This document shows, piece after piece, positions 6,003 through 6,013 of a stretch of 6,013 nt of DNA. Every line of letters starts with the position of its first letter. Position 1 is the stretch's first letter. This stretch comes from Flavipsychrobacter stenotrophus (lineage in GTDB: Bacteria; Bacteroidota; Bacteroidia; Chitinophagales; Chitinophagaceae): assembly GCA_947371715.1 (NCBI GenBank), contig CANBQQ010000213.1, forward strand, positions 1 through 6,013, read 5' to 3'. Position numbers and translations under genes: made by a program. The notes beneath the pieces are model-generated. The model saw only the letters and a list, made by a program, of their open reading frames with translations. It did not search any database and was not told the origin of the DNA.

Positions 6003-6013
6003 ATGCATAGTTT
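6003..6013 (+). CDS. Possible start of a further plus-strand gene, cut by window edge
   Basis: Only ATG-CAT-AGT-TT is seen (Met-His-Ser then Phe or Leu). The support is its position 29 bases after a perfect TAnnTTTG element, with an AT-rich leader. Nothing can be said about the product. Confidence 0.3.

Overview
The window looks like chromosomal DNA of a Bacteroidota member, probably of the Chitinophagales/Sphingobacteriia type. The evidence is a type IX secretion (T9SS, Por-type) C-terminal sorting domain on one exported protein, TAnnTTTG promoter elements of the Bacteroidota type, A-rich leaders with little or no Shine-Dalgarno sequence, and a Bacteroidota-style CcmE/CcmF pair. The finer taxonomy is a guess from protein style. 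I saw no tRNA, rRNA, CRISPR array, insertion sequence or phage gene.

Left part (1-1694, minus strand): two System I cytochrome c maturation genes in the order ccmE then ccmF. CcmE is the membrane-anchored heme chaperone and CcmF the WWD-family heme lyase that takes its heme. ccmF runs off the left edge, so 382 N-terminal residues are seen. CcmE carries Cys instead of the usual heme-binding His (C-x3-Y). A TAnnTTTG element lies 16 bases before its ATG, and a 7-base periodic A-rich repeat lies directly before the ccmF start.

Intergenic part (1695-2002): no convincing gene. It holds the ccmE promoter element, a symmetric hairpin at 1872-1906, and a strong stem-loop terminator at 1938-1980 that ends the next operon. 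The two minus-strand units are therefore probably transcribed separately.

Middle part (2003-4338, minus strand): a two-gene operon with a 20-base gap. The first gene is a di-heme cytochrome c peroxidase/MauG-family enzyme. The second is a YHYH-domain protein with a signal peptide and a T9SS sorting domain. The peroxidase has Tyr, not Met, where the axial ligand of the second heme is expected. That is the MauG/MbnH arrangement, and it raises the possibility that the enzyme modifies a partner protein, for which the YHYH protein is the obvious candidate.

Right part (4339-5931): a 210-base divergent promoter region and then a plus-strand gene for an exported, probably outer-membrane beta-barrel protein of an uncharacterised family with conserved His/Met-rich and acidic stretches. 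After its stop another TAnnTTTG element (5966-5973) and an ATG at 6003 suggest a further plus-strand gene just entering the window.

The simplest reading of the whole is c-type cytochrome biogenesis next to an exported redox module (di-heme enzyme, YHYH protein, divergent barrel protein). A link to metal, perhaps copper, is an inference from the MauG/MbnH resemblance and the Met/His content. It is not shown by the sequence.
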